NCBI GenBank assembly: GCA_038030265.1
Contig: CM075942.1
Coordinates: 46,156,751-46,220,750 of the forward strand
Direction of reading: 5' to 3'
Length of the DNA: 64,000 bases
DNA from: Corythucha ciliata
Taxonomy: Eukaryota > Arthropoda > Insecta > Hemiptera > Tingidae
Shown here one piece after another: positions 33,801-48,800 of the stretch (position 1 is the stretch's first letter; each line of letters begins with the position of its first letter). Both the position numbers and the translations under genes were made by a program. The notes under the pieces are model-generated. The model searched no databases and was not told the DNA's origin. It was given only the letters and a program-made list of their open reading frames with translations.

Positions 33801-36800
33801 CAATGGCAATAAATTAGTTTAATGATCTCATCTAAAAGGACTACTGTGCATCACTTTCCCACTTTCAAAATTTTCATTTTTTAAAAATTGGTAGAGGTGG
33901 GACCACCGCTGCGTCTACAAATTGCCGTGGACCGTCTGTACAATTTTTTTTTTACACTATTTAAAAAAAATGATTTAAGGAAGATGATCCCCCGTCCCCT
34001 TCACCCGCGCACATGAATGGATAACTAAAAAAAGAAAAAGAAAAAAGACTGTCCTTTAACGGAGAATGTGCGTGTGTATGATATTTGTCCTCCCTGCAAT
34101 GCCGCCACAGGTGTTCTGAAGATAAATAAATATAAAAAAAAACAACACAATGTCAAGTTTACGTCATATTCACTAGAACAACTGCTATGAAAGGCTGCTA
34201 TGAACTACAGCAAGCATACGAAATTCACTATTTTGACTGTAATTAATTAAGAACTTTTGTACATGCCAGTCAAATTTATAAACAACGATGAGGTTTGGAC
34301 TGTACAAATGGGGAAAATCAATTTCAATTTTGGCCATTTTGGGGTCAATTTTTCGAGATCGATACGGCCGTTAATGGCTAAAAACGACAGTGACAGAACC
34401 AAGGAATAAATCCAAAAATATTTGCCGCGATTCCGATTTACATGACCGCCAGTTGCTCAGTCGTCGTCTGTACCCAACACGGAGTCGGGTTGCAGCTGTG
34501 CAGATGACGACTGAGCGACGGACGATTGTGTATATCGAAACCGCACCAAATTAAACATTGTGATGGATTCACAAATCTTTTTGGATTTATTCCTTGGTCA
34601 GATATTGTGTTCATTATATCGTCCTATGAAATATAGAGTTTATGACAGAATGGTCAAATCGGCTTGCCGCCAGCTTCCAATGCTCAAGTTCAACGTGCAG
34701 CGTTCAAGCCCTAAAAGCATGTTACAATGCGTTTTATTCAACTTGAACCATAAACAAAGAATTCCTCGAAAAAAAAAGCCCCCCTCCACCAGGAAAATGA
34801 ACTGGTGATAGTGACCTCCCATAGATAATTTAGCTCCTACAAGTTGCTTTACATGCCCTAAGTCTGCCTGGCACAGATGGCTAGGCACGATTCAAATTAC
34901 CCCCCCCCCCCCCCAAGATGCAGTAAAGTTGGGTTTTCAGCGATATATTTTTTTTTTGAAAAATCCAAACTCACAAACTGATCCAAACTCAAAAAATTTG
35001 TTATTCAGTGAACCAAATCTATGAAACGGACCATTTCTATTTGATGCATCCCCGCGAAATTGGGTTTCTGCAAACCAAAACCTACGAAATTGGGTTTTTA
35101 GTGTGGCCTGCGAAAATTGTTCGTTGGGTGGCGCAAAACCTGCGAAATTCACTTTTTAGTGAAACCAGAATTGCAAAAATGGATTTGAAGTGTGCAAAAT
35201 CCACGACATTGGGATTTTTAGAGAGCGAAATCCGAGAAATTGGTTTTTTAGTGTGTCAGACCTGCAAAAATGTGTGTGTGTGTTTTTTTTTAGGGCACAA
35301 AATCCGCGAAAATGGTCTTTGAATTAGGCCACACCGCGCAATTGGTTTGTCAACTACAAAAATCCCAACAATTGGTGTTTCAATGAGCGAAATCCAAGAA
35401 ATTGGCTTTTAGTGAGCAAGACTCGCAAAAATTGTTTTTTGCCTTTTTGACGAGGGAAAATGCTCAAAATTGGTTTTGGAATTAGGCAACGCCCGAAAAA
35501 TTTGGGTTTTTACACAGCGAAATCCGAGAAATTGGGTTTTAAGCTAGCCAGACGGGCAAAAATGATTTTTTAGTGTCGGTAAACAATTTTTCTCTACGTA
35601 TAATTTTACCCACAATTAGCCCTTTTCTCAATTTTAACCGCGAATTAGCGTTTTTCTCAATTTTAGATTTTCAGCCTCGAAAGAACGCTTTTTCGCAATG
35701 TCAGGCGAGAAGGACCACCTGGATTTTACAATCGAGCTAGCACTTTTTCCACATGCTATCAAATAACAATAACATAAAAATTCCTATTTTATCGTCTTTA
35801 ATCATATCGGGGGCCCCTGAAGCCACTACCTTGGCACGATAGAGTTTGAAAGGTCCGTGCCAGCGAGATTGGCTTTATAGGAACACAATCCTGCTATTAG
35901 TTTTTGTGGTGAGTATAAAAGCCGTAAAATTGTGTTGTGTAAGATCAAAATCCTCAAAGAGCAAAACCGGCGAAATTACCCGTTTCACTGGTTGAATAGC
36001 GAGTTTAAGTTTTGAAACGTTAAGGCCACGAGTATAGTTTATTTAGACCGAGCAATAAGATTGCAGGGCAAAGTTTCCAGTTTTTTGCGGACTAGAGAGC
36101 TTCTGGAGATCTGAAAATTGCAATTTTGAAGAAAACAATCAAAATATGGATGGATGGGGTAGAATGGTTCAATCACGGAGCAACAACACGTTCAACTATG
36201 TTTAGGCCGAGGAGAGTGTGGTTTTTTTTATTTTTTGAGTTGTAGTTGTGTTGCTGTGTTGGGAAAAATAAAGGAAGTGGGCTGACACTGATGAATTCCC
36301 ACTAACTATCTGCTGATGTGAAAGTTTAAAATTGGAAAATCACTACACAGAGGAGGCGCTGGACTCTGCATCCAGACTTGCTCCGGGGTTTCGGTCATTC
36401 AGAATGAAAATTCGTGAGTTACACTCTTTTGAAAACCACAATTTCCCGGATTTTTTAAAACGTCGAGGCTTTGGCTCCTTTCCCTCATTATAGGGTCGAC
36501 TCTGCGCCCTAGAATGCCAATTTAACCATAATTTCGCGCGATTCTCCAATAAGTAGGTAACCATCAAAATCAACACCATAAAAACTCGGAAATCGGCCCC
36601 TGGAAACCTACATGCCTTCAACGGCATCAACTGCGCCTTTTCAGGAACGAAACGTGCTAGAATCGATTGGGAGAACGCTTCTTCTGTTTGCGGGAAAGTT
36701 CATGTGGACACCCGGAAAACGGCGGTGTCAAAGCGGCCAAAAAGGCCGGCATCAAGCGTCGTGGGTCCGGGGGCGGGAGCCCTCGAACGGGTCGGCGCCG

Positions 36801-39800
36801 GTGGATCAAAAATGAAGAAACCTCGTGGTAAATGGTTTCATCCAATTTTACATTTTTGTTACATTCACCGAAATACTGAAATAGGATTGACCATTGTCGC
36901 ATTATGGGTTTGATCTGGGGACCGAGTAACAATGGCGTAGCGTATGGGGGGGGGGCGCTCCGGGCATCACTTGAAATGGGGCATCAGCTTGCTGAGGCTT
37001 TTATTTATTTTTAACGTGAATGATTTAAAGAACCGAGCACATTTGGGATAAATATTGACTCCTTTTGCGCACCACCGGTACAAAACACTCCACATCTATT
37101 CAACTGGCCAGTCCTCACAGTTGCTAGATGCTCCGTGAAAGAAATCGTGGCTTCAGGTCTACCATGAGGCACCGAAACCGCACAAAATGGTCCATTGCAG
37201 ACCAGGGCACCCCCCAGAGCTATCTATAACAGTACAACGACTGGTAGTTGGTTGGAGGCGTAAAAACTACAATGAAGTTGACCGCAAGCTGAGTCTTGAC
37301 CGATGCCATGGCTCTTTTTTGGAGGCAAAACAGTTTAAGAACTGGCCAGAGCGTGCCAGGAGCTGCGGGTTGCATCCCACACCCGGTCAGTGTTCCACGC
37401 AAACACGCTCCGTCCCTCCACACGCCAAGAAGCTTCCGCCAGCTGGAAGAATTTGACAGAGCCCACCTCACGGAATTGATTGACCAAAGGAGGAAAAATT
37501 GTTTTTATGTAGAGCCGAATTCGTAAAATTGTTTTTTATTGAACCAAATAACCCCCAAAATTGGTATTTTGAGTATGACAAGTTCCGCGAATTCTGTCGT
37601 TTGAAGATACTAACCCTCAAGACTGGTTTTTTGAACGACCAAATCCCTTGAGAATGGTTTACTGAAGCGCAAAACCTGTGAAGTTGGTTCTACTCAGAGT
37701 CAATCCTCGAAATTAGGGGTTTCAGGAGTTAAACCCATGAAAGTGTTTTTCATGTAAGCCAAGCTCACGACTTTTTTTTCCTGCAGAGTCAAGCCCTCAA
37801 AATTGTTTTTTTCAACGATTAAACCCCACGAAATCGGTTTCTTGAAGAACCCATTCTCGTGAGTTGGTTCTCTCCAGAACACCCCCCCCCCCATCGTTGA
37901 TCGTTCATCATATTGGCTTAATTATTACTGCAAATCTAGCTCACAGAGACTATGAAACTGCTGATTTTTGCCCCGAGAAACATTCCCACGCCAAGAATCT
38001 GACACCACAGTCTGTTTATTCCGAAAAAAGGCGAATATGTTAAAATAGGTAGTTAAATAGGGCATGGTCCTTCCCCGTTCCCGGGTAAATTGAATACGAT
38101 GTTAGGGAGAATATTTCCCCGAGAACCTGAAAGTTTTCCCTCCCTAAACCCTAGATGATTTCCGATTGAGGCGAGTAGCGCGATACTCGCATGTTTTTAT
38201 AGTGGGGGGGGGGGCATCAACCTTGACCACCACTCCGGGTATCAAAATGTCACGCTACGCCCCTGCCGAGTAATCAGAATCTTCTGATTCATCTCTAATT
38301 GAGGGACAGAATAGTCAGAATTACCAGTTTCTGATAAACTCAAGAGGCTCATACAGGACACCGGTAACTCTATACATATATCTTAATAGTTCCTTGTTCA
38401 AATTACTTGACCTTTAACTTGTACGTCGGGTTACGCCCGAAAAAAAAAGTGAGAAAAAAATGTGAAACTCGTGGTTTCCAGCGATTGAAGAGGAAGTGTC
38501 AAGCTTCATTGCGATTGTTTTTCGACCTTTAAAAACTGCTATAACCATAGGCGTAACGGCAAGTATTTTGCATAACACGATTAGTCTCAAGCTCTTCTTG
38601 TGCAAAAACACTTTAACTAATAAAATAATAATAAAAACCTCAACTTTTTATTGAATTTCCGAATTTTGTCCTTGATGTTGAACTTGATGGATTAGTTCTA
38701 GTGGGTTTCCACGTGAAATAACCGTAAGATCGTGATTTTACAGTTTCCGCTTGAGCACTTCGCTGCAACACATATTAAAAAAAAAATCGCACCTTCCGCC
38801 TGGAATTTATTTTTAAACGATGAGACGACACCGCGGGTATATATTTCCATGAAACGAGTGTGAAAATTTATCAGTTGAATCGTAGGCATTGGAGCTCCTC
38901 CGCCCCGCAGAAGTGTTGAGCATTTTTCTCGTTCGGCCTAAAAGGTCAAAACTCTCAGGCCTCGCGACCTTTTTCGCAAGGTCAGTGTCGTGCCATAACC
39001 TGGCAACGGGTAAAAAGGTTGACTTAAGATGACGATTTGAATAGAACGCTGAAGTTTCGCCTCCCCTGTCTGCGTGAATACCAAAGATTCATGTGTGTCT
39101 ACCACTGAATAAGTATGTTTACTTGTTGCATATTGAGAAAAACTCATTGCACCCCCCCCCCCTATCCACATGCTTCGGAACAACGCACAATTTAAAAATA
39201 AGTCAGTTGAGACACTTTTTTTTTTTAGAGGGAAAAATGCCCATTCATATTATTTATTATTCATATTATAATTCCCCCCCCCCATTTTGGCATTTACCTC
39301 CCTTACGTAATTTCCTTTATATTGTAATCGAAAAAAGAGAAATGGCCTTCCTGGATAATTTTTTTTTTTCAGGAAAATCTTAAATATTGTCCTTGATAAG
39401 AAAAGGCGGAACTTGCTCCAGATCCCCGATAAAAAAAAAGGCGTTAATATCGACCACTTTTTGAAGATTACAAAAGCTAATCTATCTCGTGATGAATAAA
39501 TATTAAAGAAAAGGACGCATTTACGTGCGGAGAGGGGGAGAGCTCAAACAAATTACCACGCGCAGATTTTACAATTTGCCCCTGACTACCTCAAACTCCC
39601 CCCCTCCTCCACCCAGAAACTTTTTTTAATATTTTTTATCTCGCTAAAGTTCCGGACGGACGAAAAGGTGCCAACCAGCCATCAAGCCCAGACACACAAG
39701 ACGTTTCCTGAAACGAAATCGTCCATTATTCCCGTCTGGCTGACACTGACGAGACCACCTTGAAATTCCATAACAAATCACCTTGTCACATCATATTGGC

Positions 39801-42800
39801 TATACGACGAATGCCTCCACGTCGTTTTCACTCTTAATTTTCTATTTGGAAACTATAAATTAGGCTCTAAAATGATTAACGATCGTTTAAAAATAACTTT
39901 TCAACTTGTCATAACGATTGATTTATACGTTTTGATGTGTTCTATTAACTGCTCTGATGTACGTTTAAATTGACCGGTGATTATGTTTTTCTGAGCCTCC
40001 CTCCCCCACGAGAGGGCTATTAGGCGTTTATTACGGGAAGTTGCTCAACTTTTTAAAAGTTCATAGAGACCACACCACAGCCAGAACATAAAACACAATT
40101 TATGACTCGTACAGGTTACGAAATTGTATTACTAACGAACGACGATGTAAGGAACTTGTGATAAAGAGGGACATCACCCCCTCATTGCTGACATTTTGAG
40201 GTATTCTGTCGTGGAATGTCAGTTGCTCCGTAAAGTCGTACGCTCTATTGTGTTATATAACTCCCAGATTATATGAAAAGTTGTTTATTCTTCACGATAT
40301 TTATGTCACAAAACAAAAGTGCTCATCTTTCTCCTTTCCGCGATTTTTATCTCTCCCTTCCACTATTGATCTAAAATTCTCTATTTCTCTACCGATAATC
40401 GATCGTTTCTGGAAGGAGACATCCATTCCACTTACAGAGAGGGAGGGCGGGCTGCTTTGAGGGAAACTCTGTCCCCAGGCTCGGCAACTGGAATAACTTA
40501 GCGTCTGAAAGTGACAGTGATGACCCTTTTTCAACAGAACACTGACAGAAACATTTACGAGAACGCCACATTCAAGGCCGAAATTACGCGATGCACGGAT
40601 GCACCATATTCAAAGGAAACATTCGTGTGAAACGCCACATTCCGGGGCCGGGGAATGTCACTTCAAGAGCCACATTTACGCAAAATTCACTGCCAATGGC
40701 AAAATTAACCCGAAACGTTACATATCGAGGGAAAAACTCTCGAGAAACGCCTCTATCCTAGAGAAAATGCGAAACGCCACGTCAAGGGCGAAAAGGCGTG
40801 TCAAATGATAAATTCACGCGAAACGCCACATCTAGAGACAAATTCAAATTGGCATTGACGGCAAAATGCCACATTCAGTGCGGAATTGGCTCGAAAAATG
40901 GGGATTAGCGCAAAATACATGTGAGACGCTGTACGTGGTTCGACATGGTTCTCCCAGTTTCTATATCTTCAATGCCGTTATTTGATCGACAATTTCTCCA
41001 ACTACCCTACCACCCCCCACACTTTTTTAGCTGCTTTGAATAGCCCAAAACACTGTTTTTCCTCAGTTTTGACCGCGAAGTAGCCTCAGAAATAGCCCGA
41101 AAAGCGGTTTATAGCCCAGTCTCATCCCCCGAACCATTCCACACTCCGACCTCACACCCCCTGAACTCCACGACACTGGCTGGTGGTGAATGGGGGCGTA
41201 CTTTGAAGTGATACAAGTGTACGGTCATTCCCTTTGCCATTTTTCGCAAAGTCATTTCACGTTTAAGATTGAGAAAAACTATAATTCACGGCTAAAATAA
41301 AAAAAATCGCACATTCACAGCTAAAATAAAGAAAAAGCGCTAATTCAAGGCTAAAAGTGAAAAAATTACCAATTCGCAGCTAAAAGTTGGGAAAATCGAT
41401 TGTCATTCGCCGTTAAAATGGAGATAAAGCGCTAATTTCAAGGCTGAAATCGAGAAAAAACGTTCATTTGCAGCTAAAACTGAGAGAAATGGTTTTCGGT
41501 TATAGTATCCGGGACTCTGCTGCAAGTTTAGTTTTGCTTCCTCGAATACCGAATGGTATGGGGAGGTGAATTTTTAATAGTGCCCTGACGAAAATCCGCA
41601 AAATTGCAACATTTTGTAGGAAAATATCAGCGAAATTTGGAGATTTCGGTGTGTTCACGACATTGCACGTTTCACGTCTTAGTTTCGCGAATTTAAAAGT
41701 TTCGAGGATATTTTTTTTTTTTAGTGACTGTGGATGATGTCGGGCCCACAAATTTACAAAGAAATTACAAGTTTCCTAGCTCAACATCCGTGAAATCCAC
41801 AGTTTCGGGTCTTAATTCAAGCAAAGTTGCAAGTCCAGGGCTTTAGTTTAAGCAAAATGGCAAGTTTAGGGGCCTTTTTTGTGGCGGCGGATGCAGCAGG
41901 CTCGCCGGCTTCAACATTAGAGCCCGCAGAGCCTGACAATATTCAACAGGGTATTCGTGGATATATTACCCAGGCAATACATATATGTATCAGTAGTTGC
42001 TTGTATCGGTCTTACTATACATACAGGTAATTGTTGGGTCTTATAATTTCAGCGAAATTACCAGTTTCGGGGCGTATCTTGTGGCGGCGAAACCCAGGCT
42101 ACGCGGTAGCGCCCAAATCCTGACGAATACCCACGAAATTGGAATTTTCCATGACTGAATATCCACGTGATTGCACATTTCGGAGAAATTGTAAGTTTTG
42201 GAAATTTTTTTGTGGCCGCTGACCGGCACTGGACCGGTCCCCAGCCGCCCAAGGGGGCGCCATATTAAGCTTTCATGATTCCAATGAACACCCGACGCGA
42301 CGCGTTCATAATAATCTTCTGTTTTCGTTTGGAATGGCCAATTTTGGGGGCAAAACTACCTGTTTTCGGTGGAAATCATAAACCATAATTACAAATCGAC
42401 AGTCAAGCAGCTCTCATGGTGGTTACAGCGATTTGTGGGCCATGCATTTTCGGTTTTTTTTCTCTCTTTTAAGTGGGGGGTAGGGGAGGAAGTAGGAAAA
42501 AAATGAAGGCGAAAGGATTCAACCTCCGTATCGCGCCCCATCCAGCGGGAACGCTCTTTTTCCGTGTAATCAGAGAAGAAACGTGTAGTTACTGTAATTA
42601 CGAACGCAGATACATTTTTCATCCAATTTGAATCTGAGAAGGCACACTAGTAGGTATTATTAAATTATTCGCGAAAGTTCGGACTAGGTCCAATTATTAG
42701 GCGAAATGAGGAGCTATCTGAAGCTTTCCGCCTATAGATTCCCTTCTTTGTTTCCATCCTCATGCCTACCCCCGTCCCCTATTCGTCTGAGTTGGTCATT

Positions 42801-45800
42801 CGTAAAAATATATTTTGTTAAACTAGATTGACAGTAAAACAAGGAAGTTATACAACTTTTAGAACTGACATGCCAACACACTGAGCCACCTCAAGGAATT
42901 GGCAAAGTTGAAAACAAGCGTATTAAAGACAGTCGACTCGATAATTACGCCGTATTAGTTCACTTTCGAATTGTTAACTAGGTAGGTATTTCAATTTCAT
43001 TTCCGCCTAAAAGATTAGAACCGAAAAAAATAAATAAATAAGAGACAGAAAAATGAGGATCGTGAATCAAGAGACAAGGCACAAAACCCCCTCGACCCCT
43101 TCATCGTTCATGGCCTTGTGAAGGTCCTCAGAGAAAGCCTTCTTTGGACTCCGCCTGAAGAAAGTCTACGTGCCCGAATGAATCACAAAAAATTCTTCCC
43201 ATTTTTTCGTATTCTTGAAAAACAGCGAGCTATTTTGGGGACGTCGTTTTTTATTTACATATTATTGCTTTTTAAACAAAATACCATATCGTGGCGAGGG
43301 AATGAAGGAGGTGGTGGAACAAAAGAGAGTCCCAGTTCTCGCGTGGCGAAGTCCCCCCCCCCCTGCAACCCACGAAGTTGAGAACCTTAACCTTCAACTT
43401 GTGTAACGCTTCTTTACAGCAGCCTTCAAAAGAAAGGCAAAAAAATTCCCCTTTTCACCATATCCCGGTGATAATATAATTGTAAATGAAGGATGAACAT
43501 AAACTCGATACGCACGAGTGCTAAATATTAGGGAAAAAAATTGCGAGTGTGGTGGAGCACAAGGGGGGATCGTCAACATGGTTTGAATCGTTACGTGTAT
43601 CAAAAATCATCGGAAATGTGAAGGACTTTGGATGCACAGATTGCAATAATTTTCGTATTTTAAAGCAGTTCATTGGTTTATTTGTAAATAAATTAAAGAA
43701 TAAAAGTTTAGAAATAAGCTAAGGTGGTTAGTAATCCTCAGGCCGATCCCATTCTTCAAACAAAATCGTTCGTTCGATGCAAATAAAATTAAGACATTCG
43801 TATGAATAAACCTATGCTCCTTCGTAAATAATTTATCTTGCTATGCATCCACGACGAAACACACAACATGATTATGATTTTTTTTTTTTTTCAAGCAATA
43901 ATAAGAATGTGAGTGGGTTTGTCGTGCAAAGAAAAAATTGGTTACCTGCGTGTAGACTAGAGGAACTGTCACGTTGTCGTAACCTATGAGACTGCCCAGC
44001 CTTTGCCTTATCTCTGACATTTCGAGAAGCAATGTCTGTACCATGTGATCGCTGTGTATCATGTTCTCTTTGCGAGCTCGGTTGATAATATTGGTGGCCC
44101 AAGTGAGCGGAAGCCAATATTTGGCCATGGGGTGACGCTCGTCCATCAGCTCGAATATCTTCTTTTCGCTCTCCATCATGAGACCTGTCTCGAGGAGGTC
44201 GAGATGTTTTGTTTTTGTTTACTTTGCTTCGTGTTTGGAGCGTCTTTCATAATTTATTTAAAAATAAAATTTAAAATTCTGGCCCGAGTAAATACGCCAG
44301 TGTGTTTTTTTTCTTAAAGAGAGATTTTTGTATTGAATTTTGGAGCCTCTAAGCGACCCCCCTCCTCCCCAAAGCAACTTTCAAACGCTAAAAGAACGAA
44401 TTCTATTCACAACGTCTTTTTAATCTCAACACTCGCCCTCCACACGAATCTTCGAATGTTGCAAACAAAACAAGGATCGCCAACAATCCGAGGTTTTCAG
44501 CGAAGAACTAATTAAGAGCGATGAAACAATGCAGTTTGAGGATGTCTTCAACCCAGAGCAAACCTTGTGCCTGAACCAGAAAGAGCCTTGGCATATTCTA
44601 AACCGAATGACGCACGTCGAAGGACTTGATGGACCGTTCGGGGGAGTAAAAGCGAAAAGGAGAGTGTCCCGTTCATTTGAAAACAATTAAACATTTTTCG
44701 CATTACTTTAATTAAAATATCTTCAAGTTCATCCTCGGTTTTAATTCTCGTTCCCTTGAAAACGTAACTGGGACGTGGGGGATGGAAACTGAAACGTTCG
44801 CAGAACTTAAAACGTCTCTTCGTATAATAAATGAAGAAACAAAAATTGTTAAGTCCCTAAAAGAGGGAAATCACGCACTATGGAATGTAATGGGAGGGGG
44901 GAACTAGGCGATCTGCCTTTGCGGGTGCCCAAAGCTCTTAAAAGACAACCGTTTTTAGTATGGAGTCACCTGTCATTTAAGGGCTCCAGTTACTGCGTTA
45001 AAAAAAATTAAAATAAATAAATAAAAAAATAAATAAATAAAGAAAAACGTAAAAACTAAACTTTACGGGGAACTTTGTACAGGGTGACATATTTATTACT
45101 ATTATAGTTGCGATATAATTGATCTCGTGACTTGATACTTTTTCATGCGACCGGGTCGTCTATGAGCTACTACTGAGAGTGTGGACATGTGCGGAGCAAA
45201 AAATCTGCAATTATCTGTTGTGTTCGGGCATTCTATCCTTTTAAAAAACGAAGATTTTAGGCTTTCTAAAATTATGGAACTCTAATGCAATGCGACCGTT
45301 ACTCGAGTTTGTCTGGACTACTAGCCGCAATTGGTGATTTAATTTCACCGTTATGCTGCTCCATTGGAGAATGTGGTTTTTGGAAACCATGGAGGTTTGT
45401 TTGCGTTTCCAGAACACCAGCGCCTCGATGTTTTTTGTGTTTTTTTAGCTTAGTCATCAAAGATGTGAAGAATTTTCCACTTTCTGGCGAAGGTTGACTA
45501 GTCAGTGGTACTAAGTGGAGTTCTTTTCTCCTGTGGCACGACAAGAGGCTAACCTTGCAGGGCCGTATAATCAGGCTCTTTTAAGGCGAAATTTAGAGGT
45601 CCGTGGTCGTGTCGCCTCAATGACTGGGAGCTATAAAACTGGTCATTCGGGCTTGAAACTGGAAATTCCGCAGCTGTGCTTAATTTTTCTACGAATAAAC
45701 TCTCAGTTTCGGCTCCCCCACCCTCATGAACTTACAAAATCGCTTCGAAAAGAACATTTACCCTTACAAACTCAGTTTTGAACAGTTCTAGGATGGACGG

Positions 45801-48800
45801 AAAATGGGTTTTTATGGGGTCGTGGTTTTAGGGAGCGAATTTTGCCCAACGAATCACAAATTCAGAGGGTAAAATTGACAATATGCCTCCTCGCCCACTG
45901 AAATAAGTGACATGTTGTTCCTGAAACTCCTCTTATTTTAGTGGGCGAGGTAGCATGTTGTCAATTTTACCCTCAGAATTTGTGATTCGTTGGGCACAAA
46001 ATTGGAGAATTTCGCCCTCTAAAATAGTCCCCCCAAATCACTTGGAAATTAGCGGAGAAACCATGCAGGCCGATCAGCCCCTCCTGCCTAGCGAAAACGA
46101 GGCTCTCCATCCATGGAATTTTCGGACCTTGCTCTTGGTAGTCCATCCGTAGTTTTGGAAGATGCTCAACTTGGAATGCGGTAGTTTTGGAATGCTCAAC
46201 AGTTCTCAGTCCCTAGTTGACAGCTCCCAGTGGAGAAAGATGTGGAGGTCATCGTGCTTGATATGCAGGGCACCTCCGGCACTATGGAATTAATTTAGCC
46301 ACTAGGAAGTGTTTGATAGTCACTGAAAGGCCCAGGTTTTCCATGGAGCTCGAAACTCGACAACTAAAACGTCAATTTCACGCCTGAAGCCGGCTACTCA
46401 GCCTAAGAAATTAATCTTCCACAGACACTGAATGAGCACAGAAATGGTTGCTACTCATCAAAAATTGCCACCTCTGCCGGAAATTTGTCGGTGTAACCGT
46501 CTTTTCTGACCATAACTGACAACTTCGGCCCATAAAATGATGCTTCATGGCACTAAACTCGAAATGTTGGCTCCCTTGGAACTTCATAGCCCCTCAAACT
46601 AACCTCAACCGTTACGGAGACGAACCGTTTTTAATTAGGCACTGTGTTAACTGGGAATTATTACATAGTATGATTTTTTTCTCGACCCAAAATTGGCTAT
46701 TTTAGACCAATGACTAGCTATTCGGTTGAATAGCAAACTATCAAATTTAACCCCCAAACTTGGGATCTTTAGGGCTAAAGAGGAAGTAATTTAATCCTAG
46801 CCACTTGCTAATCACTGAGAAGGTCATTATTGTTTGGAAATTCTGAATTTAGCCCCCCTCCTCACCACCACTTGAAAGTGAAAGCTTATGGAATTTGAAT
46901 TTTGAAGAGAAACTGACTGGAAAATTTAAAATACTCCCCCTTCCTCTCACAGAATCAAGTTTTTTGGTTGAGCATTTAACGGCTGTTTTCCTTCAGTAGC
47001 TCATTACACAAACGGTCAAGAAATTGTAAAATTCACTCCCGGCCCCAACTGACAGTACAGACTTTCAATATGTTCACAAGAGAGGCAGTGGGTGATCAAC
47101 AGATTTATCGCCGTGCGAACTGAAAAATGTAGGGCGGGGGGGGCAAGAGTAGCAGTTTTTTGAACCGAATTGGTGGCTGATTTCCTCTTGCGTACTTGAA
47201 CTTTTGGTTTCAGTAGATGAAATTACCAGTTTTTTGGGTCGAAAAAATCTGTTTTGGCTCAGCTGAAAGACTCATTGCTCAACTGGTAGTTTCGAGCTTT
47301 ATCAGAAAAGCCTTGAATATTCGATTTCTTAGGGCTTAAATTAAAGTTTTCTGAACAAACTTATGAGTGGACAACTCTTTGTGCACCCCTCCCCTTACCA
47401 TTAAGTAAATTTCTAGATCCTAAACTGGCCCTATAATTATGTTGAGGACATTGCAGTTGTTTTGGCTTGAGGAGGCTCTGCCGTGAGACCGAAGGGCTTC
47501 TGGCAGTATAGTGTCCGGTGGTGTTCTGGGGAGTTTCACCTGGCGCTAATAGTGTTTCCGAAGATGGTAGCGGGTTCGCTGTAGTTACTTACATTGGCCT
47601 CGATGGGACCGATACTTGAGAGTTAATGCGGTAAGAAGCTCAAGAATCCTAAGTTTGCGATGCTGGCAGGGAAAATCAAACGCATGCTGGCATGTGAGTG
47701 GGGTGCGGATCACCGCAGACAAGCTCATTGCTTCTGGCGCTGTACGTGGTGGTTAGGCGCTCCGTTCCACCAAAGCCCAAAGGCCGAAGGTCCTCGGCCT
47801 GCAATGGCAATTTCACTCGGGTATCCAGGGCATACCTGACTGTTGTTTGGGGTTCCTCGAGGTTCGACGGGCCGACTTCCTTCTCAATGCCTGGATGCAC
47901 GAAAGACGCCTTGTCTAGGTAACTTGGACTTGATGAAGTCATGTCGGTTTGGCTAGTCCGAGAACAATCGTGAGAGCAATGGGGACATCCAAGAAACACG
48001 AGAAGGCGGGCGTTTTTGGGTTCAGGCTCGACTGGAGACTGCCAACTGGTTCAAACTTGAGCTTACCGCCCTGTCGGGGGGTAATGGCTCGTTCAATGCT
48101 GAGCTTTATCGTTCTTCACGTGGCTGGACACGTGTCCAAATGAACTGTTTCAGGGGCCGAATCATCTGATATAGAGGCCTGCAGGTGCGTTTACACCAAA
48201 GTGTCCCGTGACACTTATTGCTTGAAATTTAGCGTCAGACACAAATTTCCTTGGTGTAAACACAAACTTCCAAAAATGTTTATCAGCATTTGTACAGTCA
48301 ATAAATTTCACGTCCGACACTTTACACTTATGTCGAGACATGTCGTGTCGCGGACACTTCAGTGTAAACGCACGAAGTACAAGTTTTTCGGTCCTACCGA
48401 CATATTTTGAAACAAAAGTGTCCAAATTCACAGATCTGAACATTTAACGAAAAATGATCAAATTTTGGACCGAAAATCCACGACGATTTTTAAACTTTTT
48501 GTGGTCTTGACTTTAATTTTCTGGATGGGGGTGGGATTTCTAGTTCCCTAGACGTTAGCCAGATTATCGGGCAACATTACTAGAATGGAAGATCTCCGAA
48601 TTTTAAGGCGAAATTAACAGCGTTATGGCTGATTGATGGACAACGAGATTGGAACGGGTAACGTGTTTTATTGCTACATAGCGGCGGGCGGTGAGTGCTT
48701 GCTGTCAATTTTTGAAGCAAAACATGATTGAAAATTTACTTCACGCTTATTAGTGTACGCTCACAGTAGAAATGTCCCTGATTCTCATAGAAATTATAAC

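Noticed and set aside
40599..40808. Zinc-finger-like protein from the CCACATTC repeats
   Set aside because: No C2H2 spacing in any frame; it is a degenerate DNA repeat.
47676..47999. Gypsy integrase fragment
   Set aside because: Only one short patch is suggestive; the catalytic residues and flanking blocks are absent.
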